Shown: positions 46,954-58,286 of the stretch, piece after piece | Layout: every line of letters begins with the position of its first letter | Position numbering within the stretch: position 1 is the first letter of the stretch | Position numbers and translations under genes: made by a program | Notes under the pieces: model-generated | What the model was told of the DNA's origin: nothing | Database searches by the model: none | Seen by the model: only the letters and a program-made list of their open reading frames with translations | NCBI GenBank assembly: GCA_034769895.1 | Contig: CM068375.1 | Location: forward strand, 250,707,542-250,771,541 | Length of the DNA stretch: 64,000 nucleotides | Direction: 5' to 3' | DNA from: Magicicada septendecula | Taxonomy: Eukaryota; Arthropoda; Insecta; Hemiptera; Cicadidae

Positions 46954-48030
46954 GTATTATTGTAGCCTGTGTTCTCTCTCGCACAACACGAGGTCGATAC
47001 TACGCACTATATATACTTTACTCTTCTATTACACCTTTTGATATGTAACCTGTTTAAAATACTTCCTATAATACTATTACAAACTTTTATAAAACTTTCA
47101 ATTACATTATCTAACCAAGACACTACTGTCCTGACACTATTTTACTCAGCTGTTTACATCTGAGTTCCGAGGCACAGCATTCTTGAGTTGCTGCCGCTGC
47201 CATTGCCATCCATACTATTTGGTGTTCAACTGGTAACTAACTACTGCATGGCTCACGCTAGGCTTGGCCTCACTCACTCTGCTGGGCACAAAACTGGATT
47301 TTTCTTCCAGCTCTTTCCAAGTATGACGTTGTTTTGTCTGATGAAATACTCGATGATCTTGCAAAACTGATTCTTCAGCGAATATAAATAATTACGCACA
47401 AATCTCTTCCCAGGCCAAGATCACATACGCAGTCTGATGCTGTCTCACACCCACGAAAAATTCCATTGAAATGTACAATTACAATAACGGTATATAAATG
47501 ACATGGTTTGTTACTTTCAATTGTGTAAAGACATTTTTTTTAAATGTTTATACTTATATTACTAAATAATCATTACATTAAATATCATATTTGAAATCAG
47601 CACAAAAGTGCTATTAAAATCACTTATTAAACCCTTGTGAAGAAGTTCTTACTGTGATTTTCACAGAGACTGAGCTGGCAGGCGGTTGTGTAATATGTCT
47701 GTGCTGGGCAGACTCAGACATAAACATAAATAGTCTACCATAACATTGTATGTTACAATGGGGCACCTCACAGGTGAATACTGACAATTAAAACTGGATT
47801 GAATTATTCTTTCTAGCATACAATTCTGTACCGTTACACCCTACATGGGTCAAATACTATCTACTATTTAGTAAACCAGTGTAATTATTCATTATTTGCT
47901 GTTTGCAATGAAATATCTACTAAAAGGTTACACAAGTGATGGCGTTAAGTGTCTGGCTGTTATTAAGCAATCTAATCACAACTGTAATGCAAAACTATGT
48001 CAATGATGCACACAGCATCTCTCTAATTAC
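46954..48030. other. Non-TE-like sequence, intronic to the SNX27-like exon
   Basis: No TE protein. If the minus-strand SNX27-like gene continues, this is its intron downstream of the exon. An acceptor-like TTTTTCTTCCAG at 47300-47311 on the plus strand precedes a 25-codon open frame, which I do not recognise. Confidence 0.45.
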
Positions 48031-48160
48031 CTGTTGATCATCTGTGTCTGTTAAAAATTCCTGCATGATATCTGATTCAGCAATCACTCTCACAGCACAC
48101 ACCTTTTCCAAATACTGTTCCAGACCTCGACGCCTTGCATCTAACTGCTGCTCACTAAGT
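48031..48160 (-). CDS. SNX27: Internal exon of a sorting nexin-27-type gene (end of PX domain)
   Basis: On the minus strand a T-rich tract and AG (TTTTTGTAG) precede 130 bases that end at CAACAG before a GTAATTAG donor. With the first base completing a split codon, the exon encodes 43 residues without a stop, including [19 protein letters not shown] and ESDIMQEFL. These match the SNX27 segment at the end of its PX domain, just before the FERM-like domain. SNX27 is an endosomal PDZ-PX-FERM protein that binds phosphoinositides and couples PDZ-ligand cargo to retromer for return to the plasma membrane. It is the only host coding exon I can support here. Upstream exons should lie to the right and downstream ones to the left, beyond or hidden by TE insertions. 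Confidence 0.88.
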
Positions 48161-48499
48161 CTACAAAAATATGACGAAACGATAAAAAATCAGGAAGCAT
48201 AAACGCACATTAAAACAGAAAATATAGTATTAATGATAAGAGCTTACTATAACTTTTAATTTCATGTTATTTCTTATAAAGAAATGGAAGTATGGTGATT
48301 GCAAAAAAATCGTGTTCACGATTCTGAATGTACTACTCTCAAAACATGAAGGAAAGTCATTTTCTGAAAAGTGTCTGTGTGTCTATATGTAGAATTTTTC
48401 TATGGCGAATGATAACTGCCGCAAATTCAAATAGCATTAAATTATTTTTTGCATATGTGCCCAAGTTGTAGAGGACTCAAGGCCTATTGATTTTGGTGA
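48161..48499. other. Intron upstream of the SNX27-like exon
   Basis: AT-rich, with no feature beyond the acceptor region of the exon. Confidence 0.5.
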
Positions 48500-49230
48500 A
48501 GATCAGTTAAGGGGGAGGGGCAGTTTACCCCTAACGTTTTAGGTTTTAACAAGAGTAAAGTATTTAATTTTGATAAATAAAGTATCCTTAAAAGATAATA
48601 ATCCACCATAAAAAGGCAGATGAAGGGGTGGAAGGGGTGGTATCTATAAATGAAGGGGTAGGGGTAATTTTTTGAAAACTACCTTTTTGATGTCAAATAA
48701 ACTACTTCATTTTGAAGGATAAGATACCTTAGTAATTACATATAATAAAACTATTACTCAATAAAAGTGTAAATATCAAAATGGGGTTGTTCGGTTAAGG
48801 GGGAAGGGTAATTTACCTGCAATGTTTTGTGTTTTAAACCAGAGTAAAATACTTAATTATGATAAATAAGTGCCTCGAAAATAAAGTCATATTAATCCCC
48901 ACTGTAAAATGGTAAATGAAATATCTATAAATGGAGAGGGTGGTTAAAGGGGGGTGATTTTTAAAAATTACTTTGCTGATAGCAAGTACAAGTATTTAAA
49001 TTTGAATGATAAGATACCTTAGCAATTACGTATGATAAAGGTTGAGGAGGAGGTATGATTATCTGCATAGTTCAGTTTCTTTATAAGAATAAAGTAGCTA
49101 ATTTTTATAAAGTGACTCGAAAAAAATAATATTATATTAAATGACTACCCCATAATAACAAAAATATCTATAAATTGCAAAAATAGTTTGAGAGTGGAGA
49201 ATATTTTTTTATAAATTATCAAACTGAATT
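48500..49230. repeat. Degenerate minisatellite, three units of about 200-290 bp
   Basis: Units start near 48505, 48790 and 49040 with GGTTAAGGGGGAGGGG-type G-rich heads, followed by AGAGTAAAGTA-TTAATTTTGATAAA, a TATCTATAAATG segment and AAGGATAAGATACCTTAG. The third unit is the most diverged. No coding potential. Confidence 0.75.
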
Positions 49231-50230
49231 CAAGTAAATGATTTTAAATATAAATCTTGGAACATGGAAGTCATGTATGGTTATCCATGTTTTATATTGT
49301 ATTCATTTGGGGGGTGGGGGTATTTATAAACTAATGTTATATGGATCATGTGTGAGTCATTATGATGGTCTTCAGTATAAAAGTAAATCCAAACCATGCA
49401 AAAAACATCAAACGCAAACTTTATAAAACACCAATCAACCATATTTTCCTTTATAACATATTTACTTCCAGATGACATTTTATTATTGTGCTAAGACAAT
49501 ATAATAATTACTTTCCAACATAATTATATTATCATATGATTCTTTAAAATAAAAATTAATTTACAACAAACTCACTCCGAACATAATCATGAATAACACG
49601 TTACATTTTTCTACCACAACTCTTTCAATCAAATGCACTTTATTACATTTCAATACTTCCATAAATATACATATGAGTTTATAGGGAATTACCATTTACT
49701 ATACTTGCTACATGGAGAATACATAAAGTACACATATGGATAGAGGGGGGAGTGAGAAAGAGAAATAGAGAGATGATAATAATATCACATCATATAATCT
49801 AATACAATATGCCATTTATACGATAATCCACATCATGGGCTTTTATTTGTCCTTGGCATAAATCGACTCTTCAGCCTACCATACTTCATTCTGAAGTCAC
49901 ACGACACAATGGGAAAGGTAGAGAAATACAATGCGATATGGATCCTTTTGCTTCTATGTACTGCATGACCTGAAAATTTACTCGTCCAAAAACGGAAGTT
50001 AAGGAATTATAATTTTTTAACTTTTGTATTGTCAAAACCATTATTTTCCATCATTCCAAAAAATTTTGAATTTTTTTGACTGTAAACAAAGTCGTAAAAA
50101 AAATATAAAACTAAAATATTATACATTTAAACAATTTAGTGAACTTTATAACTTGACTCGTATTTTGATTGTTAGTTGATGTAAAAAGCTCATTTTTACT
50201 TCAATTTGTAGCTTAATGTCTCAGTAAGAG
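49231..50230. other. Unassigned intronic sequence
   Basis: No TE protein or supported exon. A short minus-strand open stretch around 49835-49970 was considered and not called. Confidence 0.4.
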
Positions 50231-50275
50231 TAAGGGGGAGGGGAGGGAGGAGGGAGGGGAGGGGAGGGAGAGGAA
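50231..50275. repeat. G/A-only purine tract
   Basis: About 45 bases of almost pure GGGAGG repeats. It could form a G-quadruplex or H-DNA. It lies at the left edge of the E3 remnant. Confidence 0.8.
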
Positions 50276-50279
50276 TATT

Positions 50280-52643
50280 TAAGGTGAATAGAGATCATGA
50301 AGAGTTAAGACAGAGTATAAATAGAGAGAGAGTTAATAAAATAAAGATTTACCTTATAAAGTAAACACCACAGTAGCAAATGATGAGTATTTTGAGAATA
50401 AGCACTTACCTGGGATTAAATGGGTATTATATTAAAAAAGATATAATAAATGTAAACAAAAATGAAAAGTGTTGGAATAATATCAGATTAAATTTTGATG
50501 AAAGGAATGATTTTTTTTGGTAAACAATGACTATTAATATAAAACACTGTATATAAATGTGTATTGGTATTAAATGTATTTGTGTAATAGGTTATGTTGT
50601 ACACAGTATTTTATGCTACAAAGGTTTGTAGTAGGGATTGATTTTATTATAATAATAATAATATTGCATTTGACTAAATAATTAACAGGATGTAATTGTG
50701 AATTTTATAAGGAAATTAGATGAATTGAAATTGTTTTGAATAATGTAATTAAAGTAACTTAACAATGTTTTGAAAAATGATGGAATTAAATTAATTTGAG
50801 ATGAGTTAATTAATTTAAAAAATGTGAAACTTTGATAATAAATTTGAGAAATTTATTCTGAATTGAATTGTCTAATAAATGATGAATAATTAAACATAAA
50901 AGGTGTTAATGCATTGAGATTACAGGCAGTATGGATTGTATAATAGGTTATATTAACATTGATAATTCTTATTGAGTGCATGATAATACAGTTTTGAGTG
51001 AGTGATAACAACAATAATATTCTATTTTGATGAAGTAATTGACATTATTGAAATTTTATAATGTAATTGAAGTAATTTAAATTATTGCAAATAACGTAAT
51101 TAAATTAATTTGAGGTAATTAATTTAAATTAATTGAAAAGATGGATTTAAATGAATTTAAAATGTAAAAGTTGGATTTTGGGTAACGATTTTTTTAATAA
51201 AACAGTAATTGATTTCAGTAAACGGGTGTTAGAATTAGGTAATGAAATTAAACCAGTCAGAGTTAGTTTTGCACGGGTATTAGACAACATAAGAAATTCT
51301 GGAGGTAAAGTGAAATAAACATGGGTCAGTAGGGGGGGCACAGAAGCGAGAGTGAATGTGTGTAGAGAGAAAGGGAGTGATGAAAGTAAACAGCGAATAT
51401 GGGAGAATAGAGCACATAATTTTTTAAAAATGAGGGTGGAGCTGTTGGGGGACCCCAACGTGAGGAGTTGAGGACAGATTTGGATCGTTTTAAAGAGGTG
51501 TTGGCGGAGTTACCTGGAAGGGCCAGGAACTAGGAGTGTAGCGGAAAGCAAGGGAACACACACCTTTTGTACCAAGAAGTTACTCGGAGGCTTATTCTAA
51601 AGGAAGAGGTTCAAGTAGAGTTAGAGAAATGGTGGAGGGAAATATTTTTGAGAGAACGGTGTCGCCCTATTTCAAATCCGTTAGTTGTTGATATAAAGAA
51701 GAAGGGGAGAGTGGGGTTAGGTTTAAATCCCCGTAGATAAAACAGATTATTATTCTTGAAAGGGAGTCACTCATTTATTGATAAATGAGAATATGAAATA
51801 AAAAATTTCTGAGTAGAAGTTATGATGTAACAATTGGAAGATACAATAGAAAGTCGAAATTAAAGTTGTATTATGTTTTCATATTCTCGGTATAAGGTTA
51901 TGCTGTTATGATATCAGCTGATACATGGTATTATGTGTATATTATATTTTGTGTAACCAATTTATAGTTGTAATTGATTCTGTAATAGTAATAAATTTTT
52001 ATTTGAATAATTGTCAGTATGTAATCATGAATGTTTAATGAAAATTAAATTCATGTCAATTAAATTCATTTAAAAGATGGAGAAATGTGTAATAAATTTG
52101 AATAATCTATTTTTGATTTGAAATGGATACTAAATGGTAGACAATTAAAATTAAATGATTAAAATGTTGAATCAGTAGAAACTGAAATTAAAAGTTGTGT
52201 AATGGTAGGAAATTTTATTCAATTTAGAGACAAAATGTTTATGGTAATGTAACAATGGTAATGTTTGTTTTGAGTGTTTATTATGTTGTATTATGTTGAT
52301 TATGAGAAGCATAAAGTGTCTAACTGAGTAGTATGTAATTGTGTAGAGATATAGAACATGTATAAGATATGTTTTAAATGCGATTTCCCACACTTCAGGC
52401 GGTCCCGGCCTTACCAGCCCAGACCGTGGTTTTGGTTTACAACCAGCTATGGGCAGACTTATTGTACACTGACCATGGTTGGTTGTTTTTAAATTGGTGT
52501 AACACAGAAATTTAACGGGGAACAAAAGAGGAACATAGAAATTTTGTTTTTAGAACACGGCTATACACCTATGTATGGGTGGTAGACCGAATAGGGGCGT
52601 ATCAATAAGTTTATTAGGAGGGGTACTGGTACCCTGAAGGTTA
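50280..52643 (+). mobile_element. E3: 3' part of a third gag-only LTR element
   Basis: At about 50430-50510 the sequence encodes NEKCW..IRLNFDE, the counterpart of the Gag C-terminus in E1 (ENCYLKQRLNFDDGG) and B (NEKCNKKIRLLYNDGG). Then come 2.1 kb without coding potential, including the conserved block at 51440-51590 (GGAGTTACCTGG, GGGCCAGGAAC, AGGGAACACACAC). The region ends at a TGTAACGCC LTR start (52644). The 5' LTR and most of gag are missing. Confidence 0.6.
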
Positions 52644-52792
52644 TGTAACGCCAAAGCAAGGATGGGGGTGAAATAAAAGAAAAAAGTGTTCACCCCTTCC
52701 GCCTCAGTCCTTGTGGAGGCAACTGGGCACTACAGATTAAAATTAATTTACCTTTTTTTCATCTGTCGTGTGACTTCTTATTGTATTTAATT

Positions 52793-52833
52793 AAATAACG
52801 CGTTTTGAGGCTCAAGGCCTCATCTTCAGATTT
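52793..52833 (-). ncRNA. Hammerhead-ribozyme-like motif in the PLE c 3' flank
   Basis: Minus strand, 5' to 3': AAAT (stem I), CTGAAGA (core), T, GAGGC-CTTGA-GCCTC (stem II), AAAA (core, invariant G changed to A), AC-GC-GT (stem III), T, ATTT (stem I). The fold and the odd bulged T before stem II are the same as in PLE b. The G-to-A change in the second core strand should stop self-cleavage. Confidence 0.65.
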
Positions 52834-52905
52834 CAGTCCAGTGTGGACATCGTTAACACATTAAAACTAAACTACTACACATTAAAATAAAACACACTAC
52901 ACAAG

Positions 52906-53587
52906 TTAACCGATGTCTGGGTGCGCACCCTTTGCCGTCTCGCGACGCACTACCTGCAACTCCTCTACGGTCTCGTCACAACGCCCCACCATCGATTGCT
53001 GTCTATTCCTGCTTAAAATGAATTTGTCCACAACCATATCGTATAGCTGATGTGATTTAAAATTCAGCTGGTCATTAAGCATGTTACTACGATTGCACTT
53101 AAACGCCCGGTATATTTCAAATTCTTCGGCTGCGTTCATGTATCGTCCCTTATTGCAGAGATGCAATGGCTTGCAGTTGTTGTCAAAGTCAGTATAATTA
53201 TGGTTATGCACCATTAAGTGTTCGGCATATTTTGATTTACAGGCTTTTAAGTTATTTTTAGGTAGATGTTCTTTAAACCTCTGTCTAAATGCCCTGCCTG
53301 TCTGACCGATATACACCATATCGCAATCATTACAAACCATTTTGTAAACACCTGTCCTTTTTTCTTTGAACTGTTGTGTTTTAGGCCGTAATAATTTTTG
53401 AACATTATTTGTGGTACAGAACGATACTAGGATGTTATGTTTCCGAAATTCGTTTTATACAACCATAGATATATTATTGGTGTACTCAGTTGAAATAAAC
53501 TTAACTTTATTATTTTTGTTACGTGTACTGATGACGTTCTTCTTTTTATGTTTACGTAATAACCGTTCGACCATTGAGCTTCGGTAC
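52906..53587 (-). pseudogene. PLE c GIY-YIG endonuclease half
   Basis: It continues the RT half from the other side of the LINE: NGYRSSMVERLLRKHKKKN, an in-frame TAA at 53455-53457, then RTGVYK, the C-x2-C of VCNDC, MVYIGQTGRAFRQRFKEHL (GIY-YIG core with the catalytic Tyr and Arg), HNHNYTDF, LHLCNKGRYMNAAEEFEIY with the catalytic Glu, and a C-terminal helix ending at 52906. From 53340 onward the endonuclease is intact. The upstream stop and the RT mutation show that the whole protein is not made. Confidence 0.85.
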
Positions 53588-53859
53588 CCATTCAATAATA
53601 ATAATAATAATATTTATTACCAATTTTCCTTTACATATAATAAAAATTATACAATAAAGGACCTATAGGGGGCATAAATGCCCGTACATAGGTTGGTCCT
53701 TAGAATTAATATTTATATACTTAATACTAATTGTGAGTTTACCTCACCGATCATAGTAAATATTAAAAATAAATTATTTTTCAATTTTAACAAAATTTTA
53801 GTTTGTACTATAACACAATTCAATAAATAAATGAAAAAAAAAGAGAAAAAAGGTCCATA

Positions 53860-56703
53860 TCATAATAGACTGTTTTTTTGATTATTCAATAACAATGTTC
53901 CTAACTTTTTCTTTGATTTTTTTTTTTTAAGCACTTTTATATTTACACTTAGATTTTTCAGTTCATTAGGTAATTCATTAAAATATTTTATGGCATAATA
54001 CACATAGCTTCTTTGCCCAATACTTAATAGGTGTCGCGGCAATATAATATTTTTATACCGTGTGTTGATTCGATTTTGTAAAAACTCACTTTTTAGATCA
54101 TTGTATTGATAAACTATAGAATTCACTACAAACACCTGTTTAATATTTAATGGTTTATTCGAATCTTGTTCATTGACTCCTATAATTTTAAGAATACACT
54201 TTTGCAGCCGATCCAATGCGTCTAGAGATGATTTATATAGACCCCCCCAGCCTATGATAGCATACCCTGCCACACTATGGAATAGTCCATAGTATATTTG
54301 TATTAGTTGCTTTTTTGATAAAATTTGTTTAAGTCTGTAAAAAACGTAGACTAAGTATTTGGTTTTTTTTACAATGTTAGCCACATGTACATCCCACTTC
54401 ATGTTAAAGTCATATGTTATTCCTAGATATTTACTAGATTTAACTCTTTTCAATTTTTGACCATTTATCTTAATTTCAAAGTCATGCGGAACAGAGTCTC
54501 TATAATTTCCAAAGGTGATAAAAACAGACTTGCTTATGTTGAGTACTAGATTATAGTGATAGAGCCAAGAGTATATAATATCTAATTTAGTTGACATATC
54601 TGTAGCAAGTTCAGGCCATGTCTTTGCTTTCATTGGTACTGCTATATCATCAGCATATGCTATTAATACATCTTGTAACACTAGTAAGTCATTGATATAT
54701 AAAATAAACAATAAAGGTCCTAATATAGAGCCCTGGGGCACTCCAACATTTGTTTTAATAGGCTGACTTCTAGTCCCAGTCACCTTTACAACTTGTGTCC
54801 TGTCATGTAAATAACTGGCTATCAGGGATAAGCTTACACCTCTTATTCCCATATTCTGTAATTTGGATATAAGTATGCCATGATCGACAGTGTCAAAAGC
54901 TTTGGAGTAGTCCAAAAAAGTTACAACAGTTGGTATGCTAATACTTAGATTTTCATAAATAAATTTGCTAAGTAAGGCTATAGCATCATCTGTACCTTTC
55001 TTCTTGAGAAAGCCAAATTGTTTAGCACTTAACAGGTTATGGTTCTTTACAAATTTAAATAATCTGGTAAAAATAATTTTTTCAAAAATCTTAGCTAGAT
55101 TTGATATCAGTGCGATCGGTCTATAATTGTTAACCAAACTTTTTACACCTTCCTTATATATAGGACAAATTACAGCTTTCTTAAATTGATATGGACATGT
55201 ACCTTGTATCATAGCAGTATTAATAATGTGAGTCAAAGCAGGAGTTATGAATGGAGCAGCTAGCTTAACTGTATAGGCATGAATTTCATCACACCCACCA
55301 GGTTTATTTTTGAGTTCACGAATAGTTTGGTAAACTTCTGACTCATTTGTTGGTGTTAGAAACATAGTATGCTGATTAATTGATATATCTGGTATTTCAT
55401 GCTGCAGAATAGGAGGAGTCGCACTTTCATTCAGCCTAGATACTATTGTGCTGAAAAATTCATTAAAATAATTAGCCTTTGTCCAGTCATTGCTGTTAAG
55501 TTTATTATTAATCAAAATATCATTTATTTGTCTATTTTTTGAATTACGATCCAATTTTAGATGAACATATCTCCACATTTTTTTAGAATCAGCGTTTTGT
55601 AGTTGTTTTTCTTCATGCCTATTTTTAGCAGTCCTAAGTAATGATTTAAGTCGTTTTTCGTAATTTAAGTACAGCTCTTTTTTTAGCAAGTCGTCTTGAC
55701 TATTCTTCCAGGCTTTATATAATTTGTTTTTGTTATTAACTGAATTAATGAGAGCAGGGGTAATCCAGGTCTTTCTTGGTTTTTGAATTTTTGGCCTAGT
55801 TTTGTGTGAAAGTTCATTGATAGTTTGAATCTTGTTTATTAACAATTCTAATGCTTCATTGTTATTTGGTGTATTACAAACTTGTTGCCATTGTTCTGAA
55901 ACACACAGCTCCAAAAATCTTTTTTTGTTTATTTCAAAAGATACTGTAAGTTTGCATTTTATGTTGTTTCCATGTAGTGATATTAAAACGGGGTAGTGGT
56001 CTGTGATTGAGTCAATTAATTTACCAGATTTTGCTGTGTATATTCCTTTCATGAAAATATGGTCAATGCAAGTTCCATCTTTATAATTCTTTATAGGATG
56101 AGTGCAAGTATTTATCATCGATTCATAACCATTTTGCAGTAATTGGTAGAAATAATCCTCAGTTTTTTCATTAAACTCAATGAGATCTAAGTTAACATCA
56201 CCCAAAATCATGTGGTTTGCAACAGTTTTGTTACTTAAGATAAATGTTTCATTATCTTTAATGAATTTGTCAATCTGATAATCATGACAACGATATAGTC
56301 CAGAAATTTTGAAAATACTTTTATTTGTTAATTCTATGAGCAGACTAGTGATTTTTAAATCATTAAATTGTTCATTAATGGTTTGATACTGTAGGTTACT
56401 TTTTACATAAATAATCACTCCATCTGCTTTATTTATTCTGCTGTTATTTTTAAAATGTGTATAACCTGTTATATTTATAAGCTTAATATTATCCATGAGC
56501 CAAGCTTCAGTGCATATTATCACATCTGGTTTATGTTTAAAAGAACTTAACATAGTTTCAAGTTTTAAAATATTTTTCTGTATATTTCTGATGTTGACAT
56601 GTAGGGTCAGAAGCTCAGAGTCACAAAAAATGGGGTTGAGATTTATCTCTTCTGTATTATTAAAAATTAATTCATCATTAAGGTTATATTCTTGTATTTC
56701 CAT
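53860..56703 (-). CDS. LINE ORF2: AP-type endonuclease plus reverse transcriptase
   Basis: An intact 947-aa frame, the usual length for this group, starts 67 nt after ORF1 ends. Residues 30-250 are an APE-type endonuclease: the Asn of HVNIRNIQ, the Glu of ICTEAWL, SGLYRCH, the Asp-Asn of LGDVNLDL, IDHIF and the His of ITDHYPV. This nuclease nicks target DNA to prime reverse transcription. The RT is at about residues 460-740: RPIALISNLAKIFEKI, FLDYSKAFDTVDH (motif A), GVPQGSILGPLLFILYINDL (motif B) and YADDIAV (motif C, both Asp present), then a thumb and a C-terminal domain without RNase H. All key residues are kept, so the enzyme may be active. Confidence 0.93.
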   Translation of the reverse strand: MEIQEYNLNDELIFNNTEEINLNPIFCDSELLTLHVNIRNIQKNILKLETMLSSFKHKPDVIICTEAWLMDNIKLINITGYTHFKNNSRINKADGVIIYVKSNLQYQTINEQFNDLKITSLLIELTNKSIFKISGLYRCHDYQIDKFIKDNETFILSNKTVANHMILGDVNLDLIEFNEKTEDYFYQLLQNGYESMINTCTHPIKNYKDGTCIDHIFMKGIYTAKSGKLIDSITDHYPVLISLHGNNIKCKLTVSFEINKKRFLELCVSEQWQQVCNTPNNNEALELLINKIQTINELSHKTRPKIQKPRKTWITPALINSVNNKNKLYKAWKNSQDDLLKKELYLNYEKRLKSLLRTAKNRHEEKQLQNADSKKMWRYVHLKLDRNSKNRQINDILINNKLNSNDWTKANYFNEFFSTIVSRLNESATPPILQHEIPDISINQHTMFLTPTNESEVYQTIRELKNKPGGCDEIHAYTVKLAAPFITPALTHIINTAMIQGTCPYQFKKAVICPIYKEGVKSLVNNYRPIALISNLAKIFEKIIFTRLFKFVKNHNLLSAKQFGFLKKKGTDDAIALLSKFIYENLSISIPTVVTFLDYSKAFDTVDHGILISKLQNMGIRGVSLSLIASYLHDRTQVVKVTGTRSQPIKTNVGVPQGSILGPLLFILYINDLLVLQDVLIAYADDIAVPMKAKTWPELATDMSTKLDIIYSWLYHYNLVLNISKSVFITFGNYRDSVPHDFEIKINGQKLKRVKSSKYLGITYDFNMKWDVHVANIVKKTKYLVYVFYRLKQILSKKQLIQIYYGLFHSVAGYAIIGWGGLYKSSLDALDRLQKCILKIIGVNEQDSNKPLNIKQVFVVNSIVYQYNDLKSEFLQNRINTRYKNIILPRHLLSIGQRSYVYYAIKYFNELPNELKNLSVNIKVLKKKKSKKKLGTLLLNNQKNSLL

Positions 56704-56769
56704 AAAAAATTTATTTATAGGTTAGTTTTGATTTTTGATTTTTCCTTTTAAATACAAAATTTTATCTAA

Positions 56770-58208
56770 TCAACTAGTTGTAGGCCTAACGTAATTAAAT
56801 GGAGGTTCTGGTTTCCAGGGGTAGTTTGTATCACAAATATACTGCTCCCATCTTACTTTATAACTTTCACAGTTTTGAATATCATTTGCAGAATGATCTA
56901 TGGATCTTTTTTTAGTTAAGTATTTGTTAGCATTAATACAATTAATACATTTATTTATATCAGAGGTACATACTGTAGCATCATGGTTACCTGAACATTT
57001 GTAGCATGATTGTTGTCTTTTAAAGTGTCTTTGCACTTTCTCAATGAATGGTTATACCCACAACAGTTTTTACAACATTTGATATTAAAATTGTCATACA
57101 CTCTGCAGTTTTCATATCCAATAAAAACAGATTTATTCTTCATTATCTTGGCATATGCATCAGAGGTTACTTCTGCTAGCGCAGCATAATTATTGTTTCT
57201 CTGTTTGTATTTGTGTACAATGTTTACACTATTTGATGGTAATTCATTTCTATGTATGATATCATTCTCGAGTTCTACTTTATTGACATCTTCTGATATG
57301 TTTGTTATTTTTATTTGCGGATTTTTTTTAACACATGCTTCAGCTGTCAATATTTCACTGTTTTCACTGTTTATAACCTTTAGTATTTTTTCAGAATCTT
57401 GCTCATTTATACACTTTAGAAAAACTGTACCATTATTGACTTTGTTAATTTTTAGAACTTTGGCATTAGTTTTGGTTGAAATTTGCACTTTGATAATATT
57501 TAGGGCATCGCCTTTGAAATTTTCCTTTGGCTTTATTGTCAAACGAGCACATTCTTGCTTTTTAGGTAAATTTAGCACAGCATCAGCATACGAATTTTTA
57601 ATGTCTACATAATTTTTTTCAACATTTACAGCAGATGATCTTAAGAAACTGTTATTTTCACGCAACTCATGGTTATGTTCACGTAGCTCATTATTTTGTT
57701 TCACTAATTCACTATTAATTTTTTTTCATAGTTTAATTCTCTTATATAGTCCTGACAATCCTCACATTCAAAATTTTGTTCACACTTAAGGTTTTTATTT
57801 TTTTCACTGGCAACTGATACGATAGATACAGCATCATCCTCACCTTTATCATCTGTATCCATATTATCACTTACACCATCTTGAGTCACACTTAGACCAT
57901 TTTTAATATTTTCTAGATGTTTTTGAATAATTAACAATTTTTTTTTTGACATTACTATGTTCAATATCAGTATCCTGGTCACATGGTTGAATGTCAACAA
58001 AAGATAGGTTAAGATGTACAGGGCACACGATTATGTGTCTAGAGATAAAGAATCCTTTTCCTTCGTTCACTTCTCTTGTAAAATCAGACTTGCAGAAAAC
58101 ACTATCACATATTAAACAAGTAACAAGTCCAACTTTTCTATTTGGATGACAAATATGATTAATATGATCGGGTGGTATATCGCGCGTGTCTTTACTTGTC
58201 CACGCCAT
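56770..58208 (-). pseudogene. LINE ORF1: zinc-knuckle nucleic-acid-binding protein, three frameshifts
   Basis: Four minus-strand frames make up one gene: 58208-57903, 58000-57704, 57704-56955 and 57036-56770. It starts MAWTSKDTRDIPPDH. The N-terminus is a Cys/His-rich fold (CLICDSVFC, HIIVCPVH) that may be PHD-like. A coiled coil follows (NNELREHNHELRENN), then an RRM-like region (residues KVLKINKVNNGTVFLKCI). Last come two zinc knuckles, CKNCCGYNHSLRKC and CYKCSGNHDATVC. Two of the frame changes fall in A-runs (about 57941 and 57722), the third near 57025. They may be true mutations or homopolymer errors in the assembly. ORF1 proteins coat LINE RNA in the transposition particle. Confidence 0.8.
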
Positions 58209-58246
58209 TATGGATATAATAATAATAGTAATAGTATATAATAATA

Positions 58247-58286
<40 letters not shown>
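58205..58286. repeat. (TAA)n trinucleotide repeat at the LINE 5' end
   Basis: Imperfect TAA/TTA repeats fill the space between the ORF1 start and the 5' target duplication. A shorter version forms the 3' tail at 53595-53612. Confidence 0.9.

Noticed and set aside
49835-49975. Minus-strand open stretch with MKYGRLKSRFMPRTNKSP
   Set aside because: No convincing splice borders and no family I can name; it could be an old TE scrap.
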